A DNA stretch of 64,000 nt from Arbacia lixula. Its lineage: Eukaryota > Echinodermata > Echinoidea > Arbacioida > Arbaciidae. The position numbers were made by a program, and so were the translations under genes. The stretch covers positions 5,817,278 to 5,881,277 of the forward strand of contig OZ022586.1 in NCBI GenBank assembly GCA_963669155.1. Direction: 5' to 3'. The notes below the pieces were generated by a model. It saw nothing but the letters and a program-made list of their open reading frames with translations, made no database searches and was not told the origin of the DNA. This document shows, in pieces, positions 1-10,557 of this stretch (the first letter of the stretch is position 1; each line of letters opens with the position of its first letter).

Positions 1-426
1 CATCCTCAGGTGTTAAGGACATTATGTTTTTAGCATGGAGGACAGAAATGGCAAGGAGCTGGGAGTAGGTAGCCCCCCCCCCCAAAAAAAAAGGCCCCCA
101 TGCATGGGACAGCTTCCTCTTATTTGTGACTTTTTCACAAGAATAAATAACTGGATTTTAACCAAAATTGATAGGAATTATCTTTAGGTAAGAGAGACTA
201 TCAGTTGGTAAACTTGGGGTACACAAGGAGCGAGGTGTTGGAAAGGGGGGAGGGGGGTAGCCTCCAAAACGCCCCAGGGGAAACTTTCCTTTTCTTTAAA
301 TACCTTTTCTCCAGAATGAGTAACTGATACCATCCTTAGGTATTAGGAACCTTAAGTTGTTAGAATTTAGAATGGGGAAATACCAATAGCAAGGAGTCAT
401 GGGGGGGGGGGGAGTAGACCCCCCCC

Positions 427-490
<64 letters not shown>

Positions 491-690
491 CCATGCAATT
501 TTCTCTTATGATTACTTTTTTCAGAAGAATAAATAACTGGATTTTAACCAAACTTGATAGGAATGATCCATGGGCAATACGGACCTTACGTTCTTAAAAT
601 GGTGGTACTCAAGTGGCAAGGGGCGGGGTGTGGGGGTAGCGCCCCGAATGGCCCCAGGGGGCAAATTTCATTCATTATTTTTTTTAAAGT
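1..690. repeat. Degenerate tandem repeat with poly-C/poly-A tracts
   Basis: Four diverged units begin near 1, 171, 331 and 562. They share a phrase like 'catccttaggtattaggaac', then 'ggcaaggagc', a G-rich block, 'gggtag', a C-rich block, and 'aagaataaataactgg' followed by 'attttaaccaaa'. Spacing is about 170-230 bp and uneven because homopolymers vary in length. No coding frame is supported. Confidence 0.6.
427..487. repeat. Poly(A) tract followed by (TA)n
   Basis: An uninterrupted A tract of about 32 bases runs directly into about 14 TA dinucleotides. It lies inside one unit of the surrounding tandem repeat. Length is likely unreliable in the assembly. Confidence 0.9.
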
Positions 691-1172
691 AGACTTAAGG
701 TTTTAAAAATGGGATACAAATTTTAAAAGATTAATGTTAGATTTCATTAAAACTCGACAGATTATTCTCAGGCGATGGGAAAAATTTGTTGCAAATGGGG
801 ATCTCATTTGACATGAACTATCCCCCTCCCCCGCCCCCCCCCCCCCTTCTTTCCTCCTAGCCCATCACCTCAGAAATGCGCCTTGCGGTCCAAAATGTGA
901 AGAAAAAGGGAGTGTTTTCTTAAATGTATCCAAACTGTACAGAAACCAAGGATAAAGGATAATCAAACGTACACATGTAGTTAAAATCAACTTGTAAGCA
1001 GTGTCAAAATAAAATGTTAGCCAAATTACAAAGGTTAACTGACTGGCAATGGAAGCCACTTTGTTCAGTAATGTGTTTCTTTTGTAATAGCTTTAAACAC
1101 CACATGGCCGAGTTAATTCGACTCATCTTCTAAAAGCCCTTATACCATATGTTTTACAATACAGGTAACCTA
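691..1172. other. Non-coding stretch, nothing recognised
   Basis: AT-rich sequence with a poly-C run near 835-846. The short minus-strand frame here shows no family resemblance. Confidence 0.5.
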
Positions 1173-1235
1173 GGCTCTGTGGCGCACTGGATGCATCGCA
1201 TTCTAAATTCTTTTGTCTATCCTTTTCGCAGCTAG
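1173..1235 (+). pseudogene. tRNA-Arg-like 5' fragment
   Basis: The sequence beginning GGCTCTGTGGCGCA at 1173 matches the 5' half of metazoan tRNA-Arg (acceptor strand and D arm with A-box). The D-loop is altered and the anticodon and T arms cannot be formed. No B-box (GGTTCGANTCC) follows. It is a truncated tRNA copy or the head of an old SINE, not a working tRNA. Confidence 0.4.
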
Positions 1236-1473
1236 GAGCCGTGCCTAATTCCTAATTTATTGTTACCCGCGTTTTTTCGGTTTGCCTGATTTTGCCCTAA
1301 GGGTATTATGTAATAGTAAGTGACGTGAGCACATATGGGAGAACATGATTGGTAGATTTTGTTTTGGTATGATGGAGAAGCTATTTTGTCGTGATTGACG
1401 AAAGACCTGTTTTGTCACCCACGGGGAGGAGTCCTGTGTGCGGGAGAGAGTCGGGGAAGTCTGGGGACTTGCT

Positions 1474-1610
1474 TCATGAGAGTGAGTGTATCCGCCCCAA
1501 CTCGAGCTGCCACTGTTTCTGCTGTCATGAGCGGGAAGTACAGACTGCCGTCATGTGGACACAAATTCCTCCAGGAGGCAGGCAAAAGGCTCTTCAATTC
1601 TTCAACATAA
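1474..1610 (+). pseudogene. Possible first exon of the DUF829-like gene (targeting-peptide-like)
   Basis: From the ATG at 1474 the frame encodes about 45 residues rich in Ser, Ala, Arg and Thr with a single acidic residue near its C-terminal end. This composition resembles a mitochondrial presequence. A good splice donor (GTAAGT) follows at about 1615, but an in-frame TAA lies just before it. Position and orientation fit a 5' exon of the gene whose later exons start at 2225, 3745 and 4544. This assignment is inference only: another frame is also open here, and no homology is visible. Confidence 0.2.
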
Positions 1611-2224
1611 TTGTAAGTCTAAAACATGCCAGTTTGCGGGGGGTTTCTACAACTGTTTAATTTCTGTATAGGCAAGTATTTCAGATTGAAGTATGGCTTT
1701 CTAAAAATCAGTGCTTTCAACTAACGTGAACATTTCAGATGCAAACAATTTCTGACACGAAAATTACCATTTCAAATTGAATGATTTCTTCTAGTTCGGA
1801 AACTGAACGTATGTATTTTTCAGCAAAAACTGAAATGTGTTGAATTAGAAGTGAAATGTCATAAACGCCCTCTTATGGCAAGTAATACAAGTCGGTCATT
1901 TTATGTCAGCCATGTCGAACTTTGAGGAAGCCTATATTGTTGGGTATTTCTCATTGATTGGTACCACCGTGTATTTACGGCATATATTTATATTGGGATG
2001 AAATGAGAACTACTTGAGCGTGGCTATATGTTTTGATAAGCAATGGTTTATGCAACTTACGCATTTTGTTAACAAGCGGTCATAAGTAATGGTTGCTGGT
2101 TAAATGGAAGTATTGTACATAGCAGAGGTATGAATCATTCTAGCACTGGACATTATTATGCTAGTAAATGGCTATGATGCTTAGGTTGAATATATATTTA
2201 TGATGCGGTTTAACTATATTTCAG

Positions 2225-2400
2225 CCGTAATCAAGGGTTCAGCCATCACGTGCCCTTGCACCCAGACCGGGCGGTGACTGTTCGGTTTCCTGGTTTCCCT
2301 CATCGACGTCGCCGAGCATCGAGGATCGCAACTACAACCACCTCAGCTCGGGCATCGACGTCCTACCATGTAACCTCAACAGCGGGTCTTTTGATGAACT
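2225..2400 (+). pseudogene. Probable early exon of DUF829-like gene, frameshifted
   Basis: A pyrimidine-rich acceptor (tatatttcag) precedes 2225. One frame gives HPDRAVTVRFPGFPH, which fits the first beta strand and Gly-containing turn of DUF829 proteins. A second frame then gives IEDRNYNHLSSGIDVL, which fits the 'KY..LY..G-ID-VL' segment expected next in the family. Moving between the two needs a frameshift near 2300-2330. The donor is unclear. The next exon begins with a second 'FDILVVKT' strand, so this exon may contain a duplicated or misread edge. Confidence 0.35.
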
Positions 2401-2997
2401 CGCGCTTCAAAAATCAACGCTCTCGCGATCGCGTCGTCAAGGCAACCGGTTTGTATTGACGCTGCACACTGCGCTGAACATTATCAACCGGCCATATGCA
2501 GGTTTTGATATCTGTACCGAAGATAGTTTGATGTAAACCCATAATTGCAGTCACTACTTTCGATATATATATGAATAGTAGACATAGTCAATCGGAAAAT
2601 ATTTGATTGTTTATCCATCCTCATTCCTATATAAAGATTATTGTATTGAGGCAACATTTCACTGTTCAATTCAATTACTATGTGTATGTTATTGCGTTTC
2701 ATTATAATCTGATTATTTCATGCATTCCTTATAATTAAAGTTTGATTTTGAAACTACATTAACATTATTTCCGAATTTTATTCTTCATTTTATTTATGAA
2801 GAACCCCACAATGTGACAAACAGCATTCCTCCTCTCTTAATACTCTTTGCCTGGCGCAACATATAATAAAATAAGTTCACAGCTTTAGCTCCCCGGTGTA
2901 ATAATTTTATTTATCTGCATGCTCTTTTTTACACAGGTGTACCCAATTTATCAAGCCACTGAGGCATTTACAGGTAAACGTCTTTCTGCATTGTTTA

Positions 2998-3252
2998 TAC
3001 TTGACCCGTGCTCGTATTGGGCATTCTCATTTGACTCATGCATACTTATTTGCAGTAGAAAATCCACCTCAGTGCATATCATGTAATTATACACTAACAA
3101 TTAAACACATTCTCCTTGAATGCGTTGAACTTGCAAATATTCGTATTAACTTTTTGATTGTTCTGACCTCAAGACATTATTTAGAGATATTTCGCGATTA
3201 TGTGTTATAAACTTTCTGAAGAAGATCAATCTTTACACTAGATTTTAAGTGG
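2998..3252 (+). pseudogene. Decayed 3' coding end of a jockey/CR1-like non-LTR retrotransposon
   Basis: The frame from 2998 gives LTRARIGHSHLTHAYLF, then 'PPQC..C...LTIKHILLEC'. This is the conserved C-terminal block after the RNase H region in many jockey-like retroelement proteins, including its Cys/His pattern. A frameshift near 3165 then gives 'DLKTLFRD...NFLKKINLY', the usual continuation, ending at a stop near 3250. Upstream reverse transcriptase domains are absent. The relic lies in the intron between the 2225 and 3745 exons of the DUF829-like gene, on the same strand. Confidence 0.7.
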
Positions 3253-3600
3253 GAAACTGATCGTATCCCAATCACAACAGGTATACCCTTGGGCAAGGTA
3301 TTTTATTCCAATTGCCTAGTCTTTCGGAGGAGGCTTTAAACCGTCGGTCCCGTGTAAAGAAGAGTCACACCATTGGCACGTTAAAGAACCTGCTTCTCTT
3401 TTCATTAAGAGTAGGGAAGTTATCCCGAGGAAGATTGATTTATTTTTTATTTATAATCCTGCTCAAATTCTGTAAATCACATTGGGGAAACGTGAATTGT
3501 ATAATCTTTTTAGATGAACTGTTCGACACTTATATGACACTCAAGTGTTAGTAGTGTCATGAATTTCTTATCAATCAATCAATCAATCATTGTTTATACT
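3253..3600 (+). mobile_element. Non-LTR 3' untranslated tail with (ATCA)n end
   Basis: Continues directly from the retroelement coding relic. It contains 'cccttgggcaaggtatttta' and a 'ccgtcggtccc...taaagaacc' stretch seen widely in 3' tails of invertebrate non-LTR elements and derived SINEs. It ends in a short (ATCA)n microsatellite at about 3572-3590, a common terminus for such elements. Confidence 0.55.
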
Positions 3601-3744
3601 TACGTCTCTGCAATACTCATGTTGTGCCGCTTTTTATTAATCGTCGCTATTGCCGATCAGTCACTATTTATATTTTCCTATGTTAAGTCATATGTTGATA
3701 TACTACATGTTTCAATGTTGTATATTTTTTTTTACTTGTTCTAG

Positions 3745-4154
3745 ATTCGATATACTGGTGGTCAAGACGTGACCCACAGACATCGCCTGGCCCGCCAACG
3801 CCAAGGAGATCGCGCGGGAGATCCTGGATTATGTCACGGACGGCGACACACGCCCTCTCCTGGTCCATGCCTTCTCCGTCAGCAGCCACGTGTACGCCGA
3901 GATGCTCGACCTGATGGATGCATCAGAGGGAGAAGACGTGCGCGTTTGTGGAGCGGAGTAGCCGTTATTCCTATGCATCGGTGCGTTACCACATCGTTGA
4001 TCAGATACTGTACAGTTGTATTCTCTCCAGGGATAGCTACGAGGGTATCTACTCGCAGGCCGCCAACAACTCCTTTACGCAGTTTGTCATCAAGAGGGTT
4101 GCAGAGACCTACTATTGGCTGACCGACAAGTACAACATGGATAGCATCGTCAAG
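3745..4154 (+). pseudogene. DUF829/TMEM53-like alpha/beta-hydrolase exon, broken
   Basis: The exon follows a long T-rich tract and 'ttctag', and ends in AAG|GTGAGC at 4154. From 3746 the frame reads FDILVVKT, a TGA at 3770-3772, then PTDIAWPANAKEIAREIL and 'RPLLVHAFSVSSHVYAEML'. This matches the DUF829 core: the 'W.PA.A..IA.E.L' helix and the 'L.H.FS..' nucleophile-elbow strand, although the usual glycine after FSV is Ser here. A +1 frameshift between about 3920 and 3990 is needed to reach 'YHIVDQILYSC' and 'QAANNSFTQFVIKRVAETYY', the expected downstream segment. DUF829 proteins (TMEM53 is the vertebrate member) have a predicted alpha/beta-hydrolase fold. One stop plus one frameshift in a single exon favours a pseudogene. 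Assembly error is possible but would need to be repeated. Confidence 0.6.
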
Positions 4155-4543
4155 GTGAGCTTGAAGGGTGAACTCTCCCGTGAGCATTGGCGTGAAGATG
4201 TGTAGTAAGCCAATGTGGTTTTCAGTTAATAATAATGTAAGAGTTAAAGGTCCGTCTCATTGGTGGAGATGTCGCAAGGACAGCATAGATAAGTTACAGA
4301 GACTTACAGGAAACTTCACGATGACCACTCGGAGACCCGTCTAGTCTCGCGGAGACTCGGTCTCAAACAAGCCACATATTTCTAACATTTTACAAGGCAT
4401 AAACTCAGCAGTAATTTACATCTTGGGGAATCATAATTCATAATGATTCATTAATGTATAAAGGAAAGCGAGAATTCCATAATAATTTCCAAAGTAACAA
4501 AGCAGAGTTTATTACGGTCGTATTGTTCTGCATTGTCCTTCAG
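4155..4543 (+). other. Intron of the DUF829-like gene
   Basis: Bounded by GTGAGC at 4155 and 'ttctgcattgtccttcag' ending at 4543. Both flanking exons are in phase 0. Its last part carries the first copy of a direct repeat that recurs downstream of the next exon. Confidence 0.55.
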
Positions 4544-4880
4544 GTGAATGAGATCTTTACTGGCCGCCCGGTCGAGGCGCCCGCCCTGAACCTCTTCTCT
4601 CGCGATGACCCAATCGCCGCGGCCAAGGAAAACGACGAGTTGGTCGAGCAGTGGCGCAAGCATGTGGAGAGCGACCTTGACGTCAAGTGTTGCAGAGCCC
4701 CCCACTTTGTGAAGCACAGTGACGAGTAGGAGGAGAGCATCTACGGCTTTATGGGCAAGCTGACACTGCAGAGCTGCCGCACGTTCCATTTAGAGAAACT
4801 TTACATCTTGGAGAATCATAATTCATAATGATTCATCAATGTATGAGGGAAAGCGAGAATTCCATGAGAATTCCGTCGTC
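4406..4880. repeat. Direct repeat pair flanking the last DUF829-like exon
   Basis: An approximately 80-bp sequence at 4406-4490 ('ttacatcttggggaatcata', then 'aattcataatgattcat' and 'aagcgagaattccat') recurs at 4800-4880 with few differences. The second copy lies within or just past the exon's 3' end. The pair is about 393 bp apart and brackets the exon. No terminal inverted repeats are seen. Confidence 0.8.
4544..4798 (+). pseudogene. C-terminal exon of the DUF829-like gene with premature stop
   Basis: Starts in phase 0 after a good acceptor and reads VNEIFTGRPVEAPALNLFSR, DDPIAAAKENDELVEQWRKH, and 'DLDVKCCRAPHFVKHSDE'. This fits the DUF829 C-terminal region: the 'L..FS.DDP' acid-bearing loop, a helix ending in W.K, then '...PHV.H...H.DEY' containing the predicted catalytic His. 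TAG at 4727-4729 replaces what is normally a Tyr codon. After it the same frame goes on as 'EESIYGFMGKLTLQSC', a plausible final helix, until it meets the downstream direct repeat. With the lesions in the previous exon this makes a non-processed (intron-containing) pseudogene the best reading. Confidence 0.6.
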
Positions 4881-4934
4881 GGCGGGGACGCTACTGTAGG
4901 AAGCGCCAAAGCAGGCCGAATTAAAGTAGAATGA

Positions 4935-5340
4935 GTGAGGGAGAATGTCGAGAACTCGCGGAGCTCAACAAATGAACACTAGGCTAAATCTTCCTAAAGG
5001 AGTGGTCACTATAGACTGTAGGGTGGACTTTGTTACAACATAACGAAGGATAAGTGAGGGAGATGATTAATCCGCGCAGCCAGCTTGACAAATGAACAAG
5101 AAATCTCTCCTACCAGAGATGCCATTATAGGATGGACTTTTGCGAAACTTGACAAAATGGTAAGGGAGAGAGAGAGCCCGCTGAGCTAGCGCAACAAATT
5201 AACTCTAAATCTTGCCTAAGGTCACGATGAATTAACGGATGGACTTTGGAATTATTTGAAGAGAACGCGCAGAGGTAGCTCAACTAATCAACGCTGTACA
5301 TCTCTCCTTAAGGAAAGGTCATTGAAGGGTGGACTTTCCC
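4935..5340. repeat. Degenerate ~90-120-bp tandem repeat, four units
   Basis: Each unit has 'g(c/a)gctcaacaaatgaac', then 'aaatct(t/c)(t/c)cct' and ends in 'gg(g/a)tggactttg'. The closing motif occurs near 5021, 5131, 5236 and 5327. Units are diverged and of different lengths. No coding potential is visible. Confidence 0.6.
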
Positions 5341-8094
5341 ACAGAGGAACACCGGGGTAACTCCACACATGTCCTATATAAATATCAGCGACACATCTCT
5401 CTCTTGATTAAGCTGCGAGCTTTAGGATTGTCTGGTCAGAAATAACCGCCAATCTTAATTGTTTACCTACCGAAACTAGCATATCATTATTGAACCAGCG
5501 GACTGCATCTCCTTTGGGGTATTGAGCATTAGTTTATAACTGATGCAGGGGAACAAAAGGTATTTTGTATCCACCCATTGGACAGTCAGTATAGACATGT
5601 TCACTGTAATAGCGGATCATATTCAGATATGCCTAGAACGAGTATTTACCTAACTTGTGACATATGACTCAAGTCATAGCTGTATGTGTTATGTCACACT
5701 AAGAATTTTTTTATTATTATCATGTATGTATATTATGAAACTGATATGTGACCCAAGAATCTGAAGGTTGAGATTTTGTACGTCGTATACTATGTAAAGT
5801 TTACTTGAAAGAGTTTGGATTGATAAGAAAGAGCCAGGAGTATGGGGCATGGGAAGAAGGATTATTAAGTTGATAAGCATCCTGACTGACTGGTTTACCA
5901 TGATATGCAATTGATACAAAGAGCTCATTACAGAGAACTGTGTGGCACTCCATGATCGCCTACGTCACACGACAAAGCACCCAGAGAGAGAGAGAGAGAG
6001 AGATAGTTTATCAAGCAGACATATTAACTATCATGATAGCTTGGACAGACCACAAGGCAAATCATGATCGTTGAATTATTTCATGAAAAGTTGGATTGCA
6101 TGCAGGAATATTTTTGAACAAAGAATGACGCCACCTCTCTTAATCCTAATACTAACGGGGTATTTCAAAGCATGTTAGGGTGGGGGGGGGGGCATTATGG
6201 CCATGGGCCGCCCGATTTCCTCTTTTTTTTTTTAATAAAGGTCAATTAAGAGAATTTATTTATTAGAGAATTGGAGAATATTTAGAGAATTATGTATTCT
6301 ACAAGTTGTATAGATAAATTCACGAAAGTGCCTTTATTTTTTAAATTCAATAATGTATGCTCATTTATGCAAGAAATCATAGATAAAGCCTCAGGAATAT
6401 CAATTTCTGGTACAAATGTCTTTCAAAAATCCCTTATCAATTCCTGAAAAAATGATAGGTTGCGGTAATTATTTCTCACGTATTTCACACAACCTATTAG
6501 AAAAGCATTTACATAAAATGGGAAATCTCCTGCATGACATTGTCCATATGGTTGTGCTCAGTCATATAGAAAAATAGAGAAATTTCAGTGACATGTGTTT
6601 GGTGAACGTAATCTGACATCGGCACGGTAGATCCGATCGTCATATATTTGGTATCGAAATGTGCCGAAAGGATCAGAAAAAAAAAATCACGTTCGTTTCG
6701 AAATATTGAGGTGTTCGGAAGTACCGACAAAAAATTGACGAGGGGTGGGGGAATAATGCATCCCCGTGAGTATTAGGATTAAAGGATTATGTGAAGCATG
6801 TTGAATTCTCAATACTGCACATATAAGGGAAAGTCGTCCCATGATGTATTAGTTTAAGAGACCGGAGGCGTGGATCATGATTCTTCGACACATATCCCCG
6901 TCACACACACGCCTGTGTTGCAAGTAATAGCATGTGCAGTGCACAGTATTGATGCAAGAACACGACATGGAATTCATTCTCTATAAGAAGCAGAATAATT
7001 GTGGTTGTATTTAATTGAGGAAAGCAATGTTTGAATAAACTATTTCTCTCTCAAATGACATTCTATTGCATGTGAATCTCCCAACGATATAAGCTATCCA
7101 TCATGTACATTGTATATCTATATATTCATGTTATCAGAATCATTGTTGGCGTGTGTAAAGTATCTAATTTGTATCCAAATGGCCTAGCTTCTTTGCATTG
7201 TAGAGTATACAGCTCGGTTTTTCTTGATTTCACCCGAGATGTTCCTTCACATATACATACAGTGTGTATATGATTCTCTCTGCTTATGATCTGCGTCGGG
7301 TTTCGCTGAAACTCCTTTCGTCGGACGCAGGGAAGGATCGTAGAAGTTGGCAAGCAAGCTGCCAACTCCACGTAAAAAAACACACGGACGGCCGGTTGTG
7401 ACCATGGCATAAGGGGTCCTAGTTTAAATGTACTTATCTTAGGATGGAATAAATAAGAACTTAATAAGTTATATTTCTAAGCGTTTAACAATGACAGCAT
7501 TATAAAAGAGCAGGTATGTATTTTTAATTTTAATAATATGACATTTTTTATATTCAGGAGAGTTTTTGTCGACAATTGCTTAAGTGTTGCATTACTGTTT
7601 GAATTGAGTTTTGACTAGGACAATTCTCTGCATCCACAATATAGTGAGTGTTTCCTTCATCAAAACAATGATCATTTACATGATTATACATGGATCAGTT
7701 TCATCATTACCATATTGATATATGTCATGAATTTGAAAATGTTGATGCATTCAAGAATAAAAAATATATTTGTGGGAAAAATAAGCAACCGTCTACGTCT
7801 GCTTATCTGAATATAGAGGACCGACGTGTGACGCCATTTGAGCATTATTGTCAAGACAAATGGCTCTAAACAATACGGGCAGAACAAGCAGCGGTGATTA
7901 CAACGGGGAATGTAATTGAGAATGCCGGACACTAGCCCGATATACAATATCGGACAGGTAAACCTCTCAGTGGAATAAGTTTGTTTAGAGCCAATTTGTC
8001 TTGACAACATGTTCATATGACGACACCACTTCGCTCCTCTATATGAAAGAATGCTTGCATCGGAAGAGAAAAGAACAACGAAGATGGCTTTAGA
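5341..8094. other. Non-coding stretch
   Basis: AT-rich sequence with a TATA-like 'cctatataaat' near 5371, a short (GA)n at 5984-6002, and G and T runs near 6182 and 6221. Short frames here (for example near 7126-7410 minus) have no motif I recognise. Confidence 0.4.
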
Positions 8095-8163
8095 GGAGGA
8101 GGGAGAGAGAGAGAGAGGTGGAGAGAGAGGAGGTTGAGAGAGAGAGAGAGAGAGACGGAGAGA
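8095..8163. repeat. (GA)n-rich microsatellite
   Basis: Interrupted GAGA runs. Short minus-strand frames reading Ser-Leu repeats across it are translations of the repeat and not genes. Confidence 0.9.
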
Positions 8164-8460
8164 AAAGCGAGCGCCATGGAAAAGTAGTACCATTTCAATG
8201 GCCAATTATCTCACAGCATATAAGATGTCATATCATAGTTCAGGTTACTACAAGATTGTATCAGATTTAGAGGGCTCTCGGGTCACTTCCAGGATACATT
8301 TGGGCAACAAATCCCCCCCCCCCCCCCTGTGTTTCTTTCATAAATTGCACATTTCTTTATATAAAAAAGAAATAGATAGAAAGCAATAGATAGAAACTTG
8401 TTGACAATATGCAAGTATATATGTTTAATACTCTTTGAAAAGGTACCAACATCAGCAATC

Positions 8461-8533
8461 GGTCTGTTGGCTAAGTTGGTAGAGCGTCAGACTGATAACC
8501 TGAAGGTCGTGAGTTCGATTCCTGACATAGATG
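8461..8533 (+). pseudogene. tRNA-Ile-like pseudogene or SINE head
   Basis: Has an A-box (TGGCTAAGTTGGT) and a B-box (AGTTCGATTCC) at tRNA spacing. The anticodon loop CTGATAA would give anticodon GAT. The acceptor strand GGTCTGT does not pair with the 3' part (CATAGATG) and the T stem has mismatches. It therefore looks like a degraded tRNA copy or tRNA-derived SINE promoter, with no working cloverleaf. Confidence 0.5.
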
Positions 8534-8606
8534 CTCTTTTGGTTTTTTTCTCGTTGATTTGAAACTAATAGTCTATACGCTAAAATCACCAAGCAAAACC
8601 ACCGAC

Positions 8607-8690
8607 GTCTTATAGCCTAGTGGTAGGGTAAGCGCCGGGACTACCTCACACTCGTGCTAGCGAGCACGGGTTCGAAACCCGCTAACTCCA
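8607..8690 (+). pseudogene. tRNA-like Pol III head with long variable arm
   Basis: Contains an A-box-like TAGCCTAGTGGT and a perfect T arm (CGGGTTCGAAACCCG). A hairpin CTCGtgctagCGAG in the variable-arm position recalls class II (Leu/Ser) tRNAs. The acceptor stem GTCTTAT against 'GCTAACTCC' does not pair, so a tRNA-derived SINE or pseudogene is likelier than an active tRNA. It lies about 75 bp downstream of another tRNA-like head on the same strand. Confidence 0.45.
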
Positions 8691-9102
8691 AGGTTGCAAA
8701 GCCAAGGTTCAAGGATTGTCGGATGGCCCGGCAAAGGCATTGGGATCGCCCTTGTTCCTCCCCTAAAGAGTTAGAGTCTATAGTTCTTATAGGCTATAGT
8801 TTTTAGGAGGTAGGAAGGGATACGCGATGGGCCGGTCGCCATACCAGAAGGGAACTAATGGTAGTCGGTAAGGGTGAAGCCCGAAGTCACGACACCTGAA
8901 CTCCTGGCAACCATCGCTTAACCTTTTATTTTTTTTTGTTGTTGAAATATTGACTTTAATTGTTGTTTTCCTTCTATCTCTGATGACAACAATCAACCAG
9001 AGCCTTATCATCTTTATTGTTCCGATTTTCATTATTCCATATTGCTCTTCTTATTACTTTTCTGCCCGATTTTTTGTCCATTGATTTTCTACACTTTCCT
9101 GG

Positions 9103-9178
9103 AGCATGTTGCATATAGGTTTTAAATTATTCTACCTTACCATCAATGGTAGCTACCAAGAAAACCTATCTGCAACAT
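9103..9178. repeat. Inverted repeat hairpin, ~18-bp arms
   Basis: ATGTTGCATATAGGTTTT pairs with AAAACCTATCTGCAACAT with one mismatch. A second inner pair, 'taccttaccat' / 'atggtagcta', lies in the loop. It may be a very short fold-back element. Target duplication not determined. Confidence 0.6.
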
Positions 9179-10522
9179 GGCCCTGATCTCTGATATCATC
9201 CAATATTTCTTATTTGCACAGAGTAAGAGATCAAAGAGATCAAAAGAGATCAAATTCAGTTAGAAATTAGTGTTAGTAAATCAATTTCAGTAAGAAATTA
9301 ATTTGATAATTCTGAGCACAATAGATTAAACCGCCATTTACATGAAGTCTGTGTAATTTTCAATGAGGCACAGAAAACAGCGGCCCATATGGAAAAGTAA
9401 ACAAAATATATTTTTGCCTGGAGTAGATTTTTAAGTAAGAGATAATGACAAAATAACTGATAGTCTGCAATCGTTTAATTGAGAAAAAAATGTACCTTCT
9501 CGTTTAATCCAATAATACAGTTTATATGATGCAACTTTTTTTTATTGAAATGGGCAGAATGAGAAGTTTTGAAAAACATTAATCTTCAATGGTTATGTTT
9601 AACTTTAAATCAATTTGAAGAGACAACTTTGCCATATATAAAGCATCACATTGCTAGTACTGCAGAACTTACTTCTTGGTTACCATTATTTGCTTTAGTA
9701 TACAGACTGTGCATAGAGAATGTCCATGCTATGTAAGCCTAATTCTGACATCAAAATAAAAATGCTAGGAATCACCATTATCATTTAATCTTTCAAGTTC
9801 AGATTTTATTGAAATCTTTGCATGAGACCATTCACAAATATCTCCTTATGGGTAACAATGTGACTAATCGCATATTTATATACGTTTAACATGATTCATC
9901 AAAACACTGATTGATACAGAATATAGTTTGTTTTAAACTATCAAACATGAATAAATATTGTGTCTCTTGAAAGTGTAAAAACATAAAAGGTCAAGGTCTA
10001 AGAAATATGCCTGACTGAATTACACACAGATTAAAAAATACACCGTTTGTTATGAATATAAGCAAAATATGTGCCCATTGTGTAAAACCTGATTTTGCTG
10101 TATGATTTCATTTTCTGTTCAGGGGGAGGGGGTAGGCGTCGAATTTCTTGCATATAAATACCCAAATTCTTTTAGACTTAAAATCCAGATCTCCTCATAA
10201 GCAATAAACATACATGCACTCTGCTGACTTACTTTTTCATAAAAATGTCTGTAGCAAAGTTCACAATTAATGCTTTAACTAGTGTGACTTTCAAGCCTGC
10301 TAGATATATGATAAGTTCAAATACTTGTATTTCAGCACAATACAAAAGATTGGATACATGTGTGATTATTTTCTTTTGCAATAAAAATGATATCATTCAT
10401 AAGCGAGGTTATACTACAGATGTGATACTAATCATTCTAGAATATTATGCTCTACCAGATAACAATATGCAACAACAATGTTTTTGAACAATAATATACA
10501 CAAAGACATTGAGTAGGTACTG

Positions 10523-10557
10523 CCATTTTGAAAAGGATCTTGTCCTTCTCAAAATGG
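10523..10557. repeat. Short hairpin
   Basis: CCATTTTGAAAAGGA pairs with TCCTTCTCAAAATGG around a 5-base loop, with one mismatch. Function unknown. Confidence 0.6.

Noticed and set aside
7684..8205. 173-codon minus-strand frame
   Set aside because: It begins in a (GA)n microsatellite, and the rest has no family motif or coding bias that I can see.
8461..8533. Functional tRNA-Ile(GAT) gene
   Set aside because: The acceptor stem does not pair and the T stem has mismatches.
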